Assembly (NCBI GenBank): GCA_023144715.1
Contig: JAGLFC010000005.1
Coordinates: forward strand, 1-22,156
Length of the DNA stretch: 22,156 nucleotides
From: Gammaproteobacteria bacterium
GTDB taxonomy: Bacteria; Pseudomonadota; Gammaproteobacteria; GRL18
Direction of reading: 5' to 3'
Shown piece after piece: positions 1 to 8,500 of this stretch. Under the pieces are notes generated by a model, which was given only the letters and a program-made list of their open reading frames with translations, searched no databases and was not told the origin of the DNA. Numbering within the stretch: the stretch's first letter is position 1; the number at the start of each line of letters is the position of its first letter. The position numbers were made by a program, and so were the translations under genes.

Positions 1-1007
1 CCCACACAACCATCGCCATCAAGATCACCATAAATAATAGCAGTGCTTGTTGTCCACCCCATATCAACCATCGCACCGACAGTAAGGCTTGCTAAAGGAT
101 CTGCTGTAGAAAATGGTTCCATCAATTCATCAGGAGTTAGATTGGTATTCCAATGAGAGACTGAAGAACCTGATTCAAATGAAATAGGGGCATATATTTC
201 TATATTATCAGTAATGGCATCTTGCCCTGTTGTTAATGGCAGAGCAAGCCCTGCATTTTTAGCATTAACACCATTCCAAAATAAATTATTCCCTATAGCG
301 GAGGCAGCACGTTCGGCATCATCCATTTCTAACCACGTTTTACCCGTTGTTTGATCAACAAGAAAGCTGGCATAAATATCTGGAAATCCAGAATTAAATG
401 CTCCTGTTTGGCTATCTGTAAAGGTTAAAAAATTAAGACCATGACCTAATTCATGCAGTACAACATTATAGAGACCCAATGAACCTGTAGAAGGAATTTC
501 ATAATTCCACCCTGCTCCTCCTAAGCAAGCAGAATTAAAATCTAAATCTGAATTAAATGTGGCACTAATATCATTAGTATCAGGAAGGTTATCAACCCCT
601 GAAAGGGCATTAGCCAATACTATTGAGTAAATCGTATTGGCTTTTGGTGCATTAGCAAAATTAATTAATCCACTCATTGGCCCCGCTTGCCCCAATGTTG
701 CTGAACCTGAATCACAAAACAAGGCATTAAATTGTGCTTCTACTCTAATATCAACATCACTGTTTAAAATACTTCCCCAGTCTGCCATCGCCGCTTCAAA
801 AGCATTAATGCGTTGTTGTCCTAAAGTAAGACCAGAATTACCCGGTACCGCTGCTACCGCTGTGGTATCATTAAAACCTTCACCTGCGCCATCAAGATTA
901 ATTAAAATAAAATTAGCTCCTGCTATTGCGGAAGACATCATTATTAAATTAATAGCCAGTAAAGCAAAAATATAACGACCCATTAGTCTTATTTTTCTTA
1001 AATTCAT
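1..1007 (-). CDS. Secreted HExxH zinc metalloprotease, C-terminus cut by window edge
   Basis: An open frame runs leftward from an ATG at 1007 to the window edge: 335 codons with no stop. The start is preceded by GGGAGA six bases upstream. Residues 1-30 form a signal peptide (basic start, hydrophobic core, AIAG). Residues 185-193 read HELGHGLNF, a zinc-metalloprotease HExxH helix with H185, E186 and H189. A later SVSHW (282-286) and LMEPF (295-299) match the distal His and Met-turn-like segments seen in secreted PA-domain-associated and leishmanolysin-like peptidases. The last visible residues, GDLDGDGCVG, look like the start of a dockerin or EF-hand calcium repeat. It probably acts outside the cytoplasm. 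Substrate and exact peptidase family are unknown. It lies 23 bp downstream of the small exported gene at 1031-1345 and is likely cotranscribed with it. Confidence 0.85.
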   Translation of the reverse strand, partial: MNLRKIRLMGRYIFALLAINLIMMSSAIAGANFILINLDGAGEGFNDTTAVAAVPGNSGLTLGQQRINAFEAAMADWGSILNSDVDIRVEAQFNALFCDSGSATLGQAGPMSGLINFANAPKANTIYSIVLANALSGVDNLPDTNDISATFNSDLDFNSACLGGAGWNYEIPSTGSLGLYNVVLHELGHGLNFLTFTDSQTGAFNSGFPDIYASFLVDQTTGKTWLEMDDAERAASAIGNNLFWNGVNAKNAGLALPLTTGQDAITDNIEIYAPISFESGSSVSHWNTNLTPDELMEPFSTADPLASLTVGAMVDMGWTTSTAIIYGDLDGDGCV

Positions 1008-1030
1008 AAATTCTCCCATTATCGTTTTAT

Positions 1031-1345
1031 TCATTCTGATTGTTCAGCTTGGTGACTGATATTAATATTATTTTTGTCATCCATCGTGGCATAGACTTTA
1101 GGCTGAAATGCACCCTGAAAATCAATAGACATCATTCCATTAGGGTGCATAACAGGTTCTGCTGTTAGTATCTTTTCAGGATCGGTTATTATCTGAAATT
1201 GTTGCTGAGGATTTGGGTTATAATCTGAGGGCGGTGAGGTAAATTCACCTGTTTCTGGATCCAGATACGCTTTTTGTGCAAAACTATAACTGGTGCTTAA
1301 CATCAGCAGACTTGCAATACCTGCACAATAATAATTTTTTTTCAT
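1031..1345 (-). CDS. Small exported protein, post-PEP-CTERM-1 domain-like
   Basis: This is a 104-residue protein starting at an ATG with an AGGAGA-type ribosome site (positions 1356-1361 on the plus strand). Residues 1-23 form a signal peptide ending SFAQ. The mature part begins AYLDPETGEFTSPP. It is proline- and glutamine-rich and ends in acidic and polar residues. From memory, the xYxDPxTGExxxP pattern resembles the post-PEP-CTERM-1 domain found in small secreted proteins of bacteria with extracellular sorting systems. No catalytic residues are evident. Its tight spacing ahead of the metalloprotease suggests an operon and perhaps a shared extracellular role, as partner, inhibitor or substrate. 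That role is inference. The reading frame is convincing; the family name is tentative. Confidence 0.7.
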   Translation of the reverse strand: MKKNYYCAGIASLLMLSTSYSFAQKAYLDPETGEFTSPPSDYNPNPQQQFQIITDPEKILTAEPVMHPNGMMSIDFQGAFQPKVYATMDDKNNINISHQAEQSE

Positions 1346-1365
1346 GGTGATAAAATCTCCTATAA

Positions 1366-1395
1366 TTTATATTTATAATATTCAATATCTATCAA
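1366..1395 (-). promoter_or_regulatory. Candidate sigma-70 promoter for the exported-protein/protease pair
   Basis: On the minus strand TTGATA (1395-1390) is followed after 18 bases by TATAAA (1371-1366). Each box matches the consensus at five of six positions. The -10 box lies about 20 bases from the start codon at 1345, so the leader would be very short. The intergenic region is extremely AT-rich, so a chance match is quite possible. Confidence 0.3.
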
Positions 1396-1517
1396 ACTAT
1401 GTATGATGCAATTATATTTTTTTGTGACCAACTGCTTATTTTTTGCAGAAAACAAATATTTTTATCAAAAAATTACTTTTCTTTAATTAATGGTCAATTT
1501 AAACTAAAATAAACATC

Positions 1518-2666
1518 ATGGCGAATAAAAACAATACAAAAAATGAACGTGTCCAAATAACGACTAAAGTGACTCTTATCGGTGCAATAGTTAATTTTAT
1601 TCTGGCAGTATTTAAAATTATTATTGGTTCAATAGGTCATTCTCATGCTTTAGTTGTGGATGGCATTCACTCTTTTTCTGACTTACTCAGTGATGGAATG
1701 GTGGTCTTTGCTGCCCGAAAAGGCAATCAATCCCCTGATGATGATCATCCTTATGGTCATGCTCGTATTGAAACTGCTTTTGCGGCGGTATTAGGTGGAA
1801 TTTTAATTGCTGTGGGCATTGGCATTGTGATTGATGCACTAAAAAGGCTGACATCAGGTGAGATTATTACCCCTGATAGTATGACTATCTGGATCGCCTT
1901 ACTCTCTGTTTTATCTAAAGAAGCTCTCTATCGTTATACCCTTATTTATGCCAATCGTTTAAATTCACCTATCTTAAAAGCCAATGCTTGGCATCATCGC
2001 AGTGATGCTATTTCCTCTATTGTGGTGTTGGTGGGTATTATTGGCAGTATATCAGGTATTCCCTATTTGGATGCTGCCGCTGCGGTGATTGTCTCAATGA
2101 TGATTGCTAAAATTGGTTGGGAAATTGCCAAAGAGAGCATTGATGTCTTAGTAGACAAAGGGCTTGATAGCAAAAAAGTATATTCAATCAGTGAACATAT
2201 TGCTGAGATACCGGGTGTTTCTCAAATGCATAGTTTACGCACACGCCAAATGGGTGCAGATGCTTTATTAGATGTACATATTGAAGTATCACCCCAATTG
2301 AGTGTCTCTGAAGGGCATCGTATTAGTGATGAAGTAAGCAAACAATTAACGCTAGAATTTCCTGATATTACTCAAGTATTAGTCCATATTGATCCAGAAA
2401 ATGATGAAGCACATTCAAGTTGTTCAGATTTGCCATTAAGAAGTGAAATATTAGAGGATTTGGATAGTACTTGGGCTTCCATAACACAAGCATCACTGAT
2501 TAAAGAAACAACACTACACTATTTAGAAGGTAAAGTGAGTATTGAACTTATTATGCCTTTAACGGTTTTATCTGATAATGTTGATAGCGATTATTTAAAT
2601 CAACAATTTAAAACAGCGATAGAAAAACTGGATTATATTGATAATATACGTGTACTTTACTATTAA
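1518..2666 (+). CDS. Cation diffusion facilitator (zinc-type) with extra C-terminal domain
   Basis: This is an inner-membrane proton-coupled exporter of divalent metals of the CDF family. The first 200 residues carry about six membrane spans. The metal-site residues are HxxxD in span 2 (H51, D55, within DGIHSFSD) and HxxxD in span 5 (H159, D163, within WHHRSD). The 2His/2Asp pattern is typical of zinc/cadmium CDFs; FieF/YiiP has Asp in place of the first His. HPYGHAR (77-83) is the usual loop motif. Residues about 222-293 form the cytoplasmic dimerisation domain. A further 85-90 residues follow, whose last 58 (325-382) look like a second, degenerate copy of that fold. No clear Shine-Dalgarno precedes the ATG. 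It stands alone between the exported-protein pair and ntrB. Confidence 0.9.
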   Translation: MANKNNTKNERVQITTKVTLIGAIVNFILAVFKIIIGSIGHSHALVVDGIHSFSDLLSDGMVVFAARKGNQSPDDDHPYGHARIETAFAAVLGGILIAVGIGIVIDALKRLTSGEIITPDSMTIWIALLSVLSKEALYRYTLIYANRLNSPILKANAWHHRSDAISSIVVLVGIIGSISGIPYLDAAAAVIVSMMIAKIGWEIAKESIDVLVDKGLDSKKVYSISEHIAEIPGVSQMHSLRTRQMGADALLDVHIEVSPQLSVSEGHRISDEVSKQLTLEFPDITQVLVHIDPENDEAHSSCSDLPLRSEILEDLDSTWASITQASLIKETTLHYLEGKVSIELIMPLTVLSDNVDSDYLNQQFKTAIEKLDYIDNIRVLYY

Positions 2667-2695
2667 TAGACTTATTTGAGGCATTTATATTAATT

Positions 2696-2712
2696 TGCAC
2701 CATTTTAGTTCA
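2696..2712 (+). promoter_or_regulatory. Candidate NtrC operator upstream of ntrB
   Basis: TGCACCATTTTAGTTCA has the layout of the enterobacterial NtrC site, TGCACCA-N3-TGGTGCA. The left half is perfect and the right half (TAGTTCA) matches five of seven. It lies about 100 bases upstream of the ntrB start, where autoregulation of ntrBC would be expected. No convincing sigma-54 promoter was seen beside it, so repression of a sigma-70 promoter is more likely than activation. Confidence 0.45.
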
Positions 2713-2797
2713 TCTGTGCATAACCAATTACTTTATTGAATTTGGTAGCTATTACAGTGGTTCAAAATAATGATTAACAATATGGTCTGATTATTGC

Positions 2798-3904
2798 TTG
2801 TCTTTTGATATGGATATTAAACGACAACATCAGACTGATATTAATAAATTAGCCATTAATATACTGGATAATTTAAATACTTCAGTTGTTCTACTAGATA
2901 AGCAACTGAATGTACTCTGTATTAATTCTGCTGCTGAAATATTATTTAGCAGTAGCCTGCATAAGACATTATACCGTCCTATTAGCTTATTATTAAATGA
3001 TCATGAATTGATTGTTGCCATTCAAACCGCTCTTGATAGCACACATCCTTTTACTCAAAAAGAACGGCGTATTCAATTACTGAATAAAAAAATTATTGTC
3101 GATATTAGTGTACAACCCATCCAATCGACTGAGGGTGAGGCTTATTTATTATTGGAATTAAGTCAACTGGATCGACATTTACGAATCTCCAGAGAAGAAA
3201 ATTTTCTCGCACAATATAAAACGATTCAAGCCTTATTACGCAGTATGGCACATGAAGTTAAAAATCCTCTCGGTGGTATTCGGGGATCGGCTCAATTATT
3301 AGAACGAGAATTGAATGATCCTGAATTGGCAGAATACACACAAGTGATTATTGGTGAAGTGGATCGTTTAAAAAAATTGGTGGATCGAATGCTCGGTCCC
3401 AATACACGACCTAACCCCACCAGTCTTAATGTTCATTTTGTCACAGAACGTGTCAGTAATTTATTAAAAGCAGACAAAACCAAAGATGTTAAAATTATTT
3501 TTGATTATGATCCGAGTATTCCAGAAATTTATTTTGATCAAGAACATTTAATTCAAGCCGTTTTGAATATTGTACGTAATGCTTCTCAAGCACTGTGTGA
3601 GCAAGATTCAATACAGGATCATGATAAAAAAATTATTATTAAAACACGTATATTAAGGCATTTTAATATTGGTCATATTCGTCATAAATTGGTTGCAAAG
3701 TTAGATATTATTGATAATGGTCCTGGTATTTCAGAAAAAATGCAGGAGCGTATTTTTATGCCATTGATTACAGGGCGAGCAGAAGGCACAGGGTTAGGCT
3801 TATCCATTGCACAGTCATTGATCAGTCAAAATGGTGGTTTAATTGAATGCCATAGCAAATCCGGCAATACTATTTTTAGTTTGATCTTACCCATCACGCA
3901 ATAA
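2798..3904 (+). CDS. ntrB: Nitrogen regulation sensor histidine kinase NtrB
   Basis: NtrB (GlnL) is the soluble kinase/phosphatase that, under PII control, phosphorylates NtrC when nitrogen is limiting. An N-terminal PAS domain (about 15-125) precedes the phosphoacceptor helix AHEVKNPLGG, with the phosphorylated H152. The ATPase domain carries N-box LNIVRNASQAL (256-266), DNGPG (306-310) and GTGLGLS (330-336). The 368-residue length and absence of membrane spans fit NtrB rather than a transmembrane NtrY. The longest frame starts at a TTG at 2798; an in-frame ATG at 2810 is about as likely because neither has a clear ribosome site. ntrC follows 39 bases later. The usual glnA neighbour is absent and a metal exporter lies upstream instead. 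Confidence 0.93.
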   Translation: MSFDMDIKRQHQTDINKLAINILDNLNTSVVLLDKQLNVLCINSAAEILFSSSLHKTLYRPISLLLNDHELIVAIQTALDSTHPFTQKERRIQLLNKKIIVDISVQPIQSTEGEAYLLLELSQLDRHLRISREENFLAQYKTIQALLRSMAHEVKNPLGGIRGSAQLLERELNDPELAEYTQVIIGEVDRLKKLVDRMLGPNTRPNPTSLNVHFVTERVSNLLKADKTKDVKIIFDYDPSIPEIYFDQEHLIQAVLNIVRNASQALCEQDSIQDHDKKIIIKTRILRHFNIGHIRHKLVAKLDIIDNGPGISEKMQERIFMPLITGRAEGTGLGLSIAQSLISQNGGLIECHSKSGNTIFSLILPITQ

Positions 3905-3943
3905 TATTATTTTAACAATGAGTAGACAATTTTGGAAAATATT

Positions 3944-5347
3944 ATGAGTACACAAAATACTGTTTGGGTCATTGATGATGACCGTTCCATTCGCTGGGTT
4001 TTAGAAAAATCCTTTAAACAAGCAAATTTGAGTGTAAAAAGTTTTGAAAATGCAGAAAGTGTATTAAGTGCTTTAAATAAAACACAGCCTGATGTGATTG
4101 TAACTGATATTCGTATGCCGGGTATGGATGGTTTTGATTTATTAGAAAAATTACAGCAAGAATACAAATCAATTCCTGTTATTATTATGACCGCACATTC
4201 TGATTTAGACAGTGCGGTTTCTGCTTATGAAGGCGGTGCGTTTGAATACTTACCTAAACCTTTTGATGTGGATGAAGCGGTTGAATTGGTGCATAGAGCT
4301 TTAAGTGTCAGTAATTCAGAAAAAGCTAAACAAAGTGAACAACACTTATTAAATGCCACTCCTGAAATTATTGGTGAAGCAGCCTCTATGCAAGAAGTGT
4401 TTCGTGCGATTGGTCGGCTATCACGCTCTAATATTACGGTTATGATTAATGGTGCATCGGGTACAGGTAAAGAGCTAGTGGCTCAAGCTTTGCATCGTCA
4501 TAGCCCACGTTCCAAAAAACCCTTTATTGCTTTAAATACTGCTGCTATTCCTAAAGATTTATTAGAATCAGAACTGTTTGGGCATGAACGAGGTGCTTTT
4601 ACAGGTGCACAAGCCCAACGTTTAGGACGCTTTGAGCAAGCGGATAGTGGCACCTTATTTTTAGATGAAATTGGGGATATGCCCGCAGAGTTACAAACTC
4701 GTTTACTCAGAGTATTATCCGATGGTGAATTTTATCGAGTGGGCGGACGTTTGCCCATTAAGGTTGATGTGCGTATTATTGCGGCCACTCATCAAGATTT
4801 AGAACAACGAGTTGAACAAGGTTTATTTCGTGAAGATTTATTTCATCGTCTCAATGTGATTCGTATTCACATGCCTGCTCTTAATGAACGTTTAGAAGAT
4901 ATTCCTCTTTTGTCTCGTTATTTTTTAACACGTGCCGCCCAAGAGTTAAATGTTGAACAAAAAACACTGGATGCTGAAAGTGAAGAATTTTTAAGTAAAC
5001 AAGCATGGCCAGGTAATGTCCGTCAATTAGAAAATGTCTGCCGTTGGTTAACGGTGATGTCTCCTGCAAAAGTCGTTCATATTGAAGATATGCCTCCTGA
5101 ATTGCAACGTAATGATAAGAAAAAAATAAATCATAGTAATTGGCAAGATGCGTTACGCCATTGGCTTGAAATTCAATTAGCCTCTAACCACGAAACCGCA
5201 TTATCCACTCTCATGCCTGAAATTGAACGATTGATGATTGAGGTTGCACTTAATCATACAGGCGGACGCAAACAAGATGCTGCTAAATTATTAGGCTGGG
5301 GCAGAAATACTTTGACACGTAAGATTAAGGAATTGGAGTGTCTTTAA
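3944..5347 (+). CDS. ntrC: Nitrogen regulation response regulator NtrC
   Basis: NtrC (GlnG) is the sigma-54-dependent activator phosphorylated by NtrB, turning on nitrogen-assimilation genes. I chose the ATG at 3944 (MSTQNTVWVIDDD) over an upstream in-frame TTG at 3932; it gives 467 residues against 469 in E. coli. The receiver domain (about 5-120) has phosphoacceptor D55 in VTDIRMPG, plus T83 and K105. The AAA+ domain has Walker A GASGTGKE (170-177), the sigma-54 contact loop GAFTGA (217-222) and Walker B LFLDEIGD (238-245). The C-terminal Fis-like helix-turn-helix occupies about 430-464 (GGRKQDAAKLLGWGRNTLTRKI). All key residues are intact. Its 3' end faces the MCE gene with only 11 bases between stop codons. 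Confidence 0.96.
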   Translation: MSTQNTVWVIDDDRSIRWVLEKSFKQANLSVKSFENAESVLSALNKTQPDVIVTDIRMPGMDGFDLLEKLQQEYKSIPVIIMTAHSDLDSAVSAYEGGAFEYLPKPFDVDEAVELVHRALSVSNSEKAKQSEQHLLNATPEIIGEAASMQEVFRAIGRLSRSNITVMINGASGTGKELVAQALHRHSPRSKKPFIALNTAAIPKDLLESELFGHERGAFTGAQAQRLGRFEQADSGTLFLDEIGDMPAELQTRLLRVLSDGEFYRVGGRLPIKVDVRIIAATHQDLEQRVEQGLFREDLFHRLNVIRIHMPALNERLEDIPLLSRYFLTRAAQELNVEQKTLDAESEEFLSKQAWPGNVRQLENVCRWLTVMSPAKVVHIEDMPPELQRNDKKKINHSNWQDALRHWLEIQLASNHETALSTLMPEIERLMIEVALNHTGGRKQDAAKLLGWGRNTLTRKIKELECL

Positions 5348-5358
5348 AATTAACATCT

Positions 5359-6384
5359 TTAATATTGTTGTTTTCCTTTAATAATAGCTTCTGGATGACG
5401 TTCTAAATATTCAGTAAATATACGCATGGATTTTGCTGCTCTGGATAACTCTTTTAAACTGATCTCTAATTCATGACGCACGGTACTTTTTTTATCAACC
5501 AATGTATTCATATTATCAAGTGTGGTTTCACCTTTTTTGAAGGTTTGAGTGGCTGATAGGGTTAATTGAGTCAAACGATTATTGACATTAGTGGATAAAT
5601 GGATTAATTCTTTTAATGTTTGAGTGAGTTGTACGTCGGTATTTTGCAATAATGATTGCACCTCTAATAGTCTGCTTTGAGCAGATACTGATAAGGGTAT
5701 AACCTGCTCATTTAAGTTTTTTAATAACTGACTGCTCTCATCAAGTGTGGTTTTAAGATGATGAAGTACCTCAATACCTTCTTTATTGGCAAATAGTTCA
5801 TTAACTTCAGTAATCGTGACAATCAAACTTTTTGTGAGTTTTTCTAATGGTATGGTTTTAAAGAAATTTTGTAATTTATCAAAATCAGATTCAACGGTCG
5901 GTACTTCTAAATAACGTGTATCAATACCGGTTAATTTAATATGAATATCATGATCCAACTCAAATTCTACTAATTGTCGCCCTGATACTAAATTTTCCAG
6001 TGTGAGACGAGCATGAAGTCCTGATTTAATCATTACTCCCATAAAACTCAAGGCTTGTTCTTCTGTTAATAGACTGTCAGAAGCTCCATGATTCATTAAT
6101 TCCAATACTTCCTGTTTTAAATCAATATAGACAGGCACCATACTTAAATGGGTGTGTTTATCATGATACAGTTTTATATCCACTACTGAACCAATATTAA
6201 CACCCCGAAATAAAACAGGTGAGCCAATATGTAAACCTTTTACTGAACCGGGAAAAACAGCCATAAGGCGCATGTCATTTTTAAAAAAACGTCCTGACCC
6301 CAATACTAAAATACTAATAACCGTTAAAAAAATAGCACCTATAACAAAAGCACCGACGACAGTGGGATTTGCTTTTATACTCAT
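5359..6384 (-). CDS. MlaD family MCE-domain lipid-binding protein
   Basis: MCE proteins form hexameric periplasmic rings or tubes that carry lipids between the membranes and are anchored in the inner membrane by one helix. Here residues 8-29 form that helix. The MCE domain follows from about 38, with the signature GLHIGSPVLFRGVNIGSV (50-67). The rest, to residue 341, is mostly helical and probably coiled coil (long runs of L, Q, T and N), making it much longer than E. coli MlaD (183 residues). The ATG overlaps the ATPase stop by four bases (6381-6384), so the two are translationally coupled. It is the last gene of the permease-ATPase-MCE operon. No PqiC-type lipoprotein gene follows. Confidence 0.9.
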   Translation of the reverse strand: MSIKANPTVVGAFVIGAIFLTVISILVLGSGRFFKNDMRLMAVFPGSVKGLHIGSPVLFRGVNIGSVVDIKLYHDKHTHLSMVPVYIDLKQEVLELMNHGASDSLLTEEQALSFMGVMIKSGLHARLTLENLVSGRQLVEFELDHDIHIKLTGIDTRYLEVPTVESDFDKLQNFFKTIPLEKLTKSLIVTITEVNELFANKEGIEVLHHLKTTLDESSQLLKNLNEQVIPLSVSAQSRLLEVQSLLQNTDVQLTQTLKELIHLSTNVNNRLTQLTLSATQTFKKGETTLDNMNTLVDKKSTVRHELEISLKELSRAAKSMRIFTEYLERHPEAIIKGKQQY

Positions 6385-7211
6385 TGTTTGACCTTCTCGC
6401 TCAATACAGCGTTATCACGTCGAAGAAATGCTTGCACCTGTGGATGACTATCATCTAATAGCATAGCATTGGGATTGCCTTTAGCGATTATTGTTTTTTG
6501 TCCCTGATCTAAAAAAATAGCATCATTGGCTATCGAAAAAATACTGTCTAATTCATGAGTTACAATAACCATAGTAATACCCATACTATCACGCAACTCT
6601 AGCAATAAATCATCCAATAATTTTGAACTCAATGGATCTAAACCTGCTGATGGTTCATCAAAATATAAAATAGGTGGATCCATTGCCATTGCTCGGGCAA
6701 TGGCCACTCGTTTTTGCATACCACCACTTATTTCAGCAGGAAAATAATGTTCAAAACCTTTTAAACCGACCAAAGCTAATTTATAGTAGGCTATTTTCCG
6801 AATTCTTGAAACACTGTATTGTGTGGTTTCTATTAATCTTAAAGACACATTATCCAATAAAGTCATGGAGCTAAATAAAGCACTGCTTTGAAACATCACC
6901 CCATATTGTTGCATCATTCTTAATTGAACCGCCTTTGAAGATTGCCAATAGCCATTATATTCATTGTTACAACGGTAATATATATCGCCATGAGAAGGTC
7001 TGTCTAATCCTATCATCGCTCTCATGAGTGTACTTTTTCCACTGCCACTATTACCCATAATAATAAAAATATCATTATGTTTGACTGTAAAATTGAGATC
7101 TTTTTGAATGATTTGCTCGTCGTAAGTCAAGGTTAAGTGATCAACAACAATGGCATTATCTGAGTGGCATTCTTTAATAGAAAAAGAAGACGTGGTGAGC
7201 TTGTTAGACAT
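6381..7211 (-). CDS. MlaF-like ABC transporter ATP-binding protein
   Basis: This is the cytoplasmic ATPase subunit of the MCE lipid transporter. The 276 residues contain Walker A GNSGSGKST (53-61), a Q-loop at MFQSS (106-110), signature ISGGMQKR (161-168), Walker B ILYFDEP (181-187) and D-loop SAGLDP (188-193). The switch His is in VTHELDS. SGGMQKRVAIARA and EPSAGLDP are characteristic of the MlaF branch. It sits two bases downstream of the permease gene and overlaps the MCE gene by four bases. The first 20 residues precede the usual start of the fold and may be a short extension. All catalytic residues are present, so it should be active. Confidence 0.93.
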   Translation of the reverse strand: MSNKLTTSSFSIKECHSDNAIVVDHLTLTYDEQIIQKDLNFTVKHNDIFIIMGNSGSGKSTLMRAMIGLDRPSHGDIYYRCNNEYNGYWQSSKAVQLRMMQQYGVMFQSSALFSSMTLLDNVSLRLIETTQYSVSRIRKIAYYKLALVGLKGFEHYFPAEISGGMQKRVAIARAMAMDPPILYFDEPSAGLDPLSSKLLDDLLLELRDSMGITMVIVTHELDSIFSIANDAIFLDQGQKTIIAKGNPNAMLLDDSHPQVQAFLRRDNAVLSEKVKQ

Positions 7212-7213
7212 TA

Positions 7214-8353
7214 CTAAATCCCCAGCGCACCATAAACAACGGTTAATATTGCGGCACAGACAAAGATAATCACTGTAGAGGTCACCACAGCAGAGGTGGT
7301 TGAAATGCCTACAGCTTCTGCACTTTTACCACAGCTTAAACCCTTTTGACAACCTACGACTGCCACAATAATACCAAATATAGTGGACATAAACACACCT
7401 GCTGCCACATCATTTAAGCCTACGGACTTAATAACCACATTAAGATATTGTTCTAAACTGATATTTAACATACCATAAGCGACCAATGCACCACCAAAAA
7501 TTCCCATAAAATTGGCATAAATTGCTAATAAGGGCATCATTAACATCATACCAATCATACGTGGCAAAACTAAAAATTCCATTGGTGAAATCCCCATACT
7601 TCTTAACGCATCAATTTCTTCATTAACCTTCATGGTGCCTAATTGTGCTGCAAAAGCAGCCCCTGAACGTCCAGCCATAATAATTGCGGTAATAATGGCA
7701 GCAATTTCCCGAGTCATTGCAACACCGACCATATCACCAATAAAAATTTCAGCACCAAATTTTTCTAATTGCATCGCACCAATATAACCAAGAATTGCAC
7801 CCACTAAAAAATTCAATAAACTTACAATAGGCACGGCCTCAGCACCTGTTTGTTGCATCACTAACCAAGTATCAGAAGAACGGTAAGTGGCTTTACCTCT
7901 TAACATGGAAAAAAATGCTGCGACGGCATTACTCAAAAAAGCCAATACTTCGCCTATATCATGTATAGATGAAAGAGTATTCATTCCTACATTATGTAAA
8001 AAGGATGTATTTTTTGGAATATGATCATCGACATCGTGACGTGGCACTTTGGATGATAAATCGAGCAATCGAATCATTTCAGAAGGAAGTTGTTCAGTAT
8101 TAAGTGGTATATGGTAATCAAGACAATATTGTTTAAGAGTGAGAATAGAGGTTAATAAAGCAGAATTCCATTGAGTGACTTGAATCATACTCATAGTCAC
8201 TTTTTTTATATCAGCATATTGTTTAAATTGAGATTCAAGTACTTCATCAAAATCATCGGGGTATTGAGAATCAATCAACCAATCACCTGATAATTCAATA
8301 TTCAGTATTAAATTTTGGTAGCTTATTTGATAGTTAGGGGTAATGGTTTCCAC
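7214..8353 (-). CDS. MlaE family ABC permease with fused N-terminal STAS-like domain
   Basis: This is the inner-membrane permease of the MCE transporter. Residues 1 to about 110 form a soluble MlaB/STAS-like domain (LSGDWL near 22-27 and the WNSALLT segment), a role filled by the separate MlaB protein in E. coli. The MlaE domain follows (about 150-379) with several membrane helices, MTREIAAIITAIIMAGRSGAAFAAQLGTM and LPRMIGMMLMMPLLAIYAN being typical. Translation appears to start at a GTG at 8353; an in-frame stop lies just upstream, so no earlier start exists. No good Shine-Dalgarno was seen. The gene heads the permease-ATPase-MCE operon, and 147 bases separate it from the DUF218 gene upstream. 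Confidence 0.92.
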   Translation of the reverse strand: METITPNYQISYQNLILNIELSGDWLIDSQYPDDFDEVLESQFKQYADIKKVTMSMIQVTQWNSALLTSILTLKQYCLDYHIPLNTEQLPSEMIRLLDLSSKVPRHDVDDHIPKNTSFLHNVGMNTLSSIHDIGEVLAFLSNAVAAFFSMLRGKATYRSSDTWLVMQQTGAEAVPIVSLLNFLVGAILGYIGAMQLEKFGAEIFIGDMVGVAMTREIAAIITAIIMAGRSGAAFAAQLGTMKVNEEIDALRSMGISPMEFLVLPRMIGMMLMMPLLAIYANFMGIFGGALVAYGMLNISLEQYLNVVIKSVGLNDVAAGVFMSTIFGIIVAVVGCQKGLSCGKSAEAVGISTTSAVVTSTVIIFVCAAILTVVYGALGI

Positions 8354-8500
8354 AAGATTTTATTATTGACTTATTTTATGATGGATGAGGATCACAATAT
8401 GATAACACATAATAATATTGTTTATAATGGAGGCTATAGATGTAAAATAATACCTCTTTATCTAAAAATACCTTAAAAATATTTTTTTAAAGCAATAGTA

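Noticed and set aside
637..975. Plus-strand open frame of 112 codons
   Set aside because: It is the antisense shadow of the metalloprotease gene at 1-1007, whose product shows a signal peptide and HExxH motif.
3907..4167. Minus-strand frame opposite ntrC
   Set aside because: It overlaps the conserved NtrC receiver domain, and its translation shows no recognisable features.
5348..5358. Possible terminator between ntrC and the MCE gene
   Set aside because: Only 11 bases separate the two stop codons and no inverted repeat was found; the convergent transcripts probably overlap.
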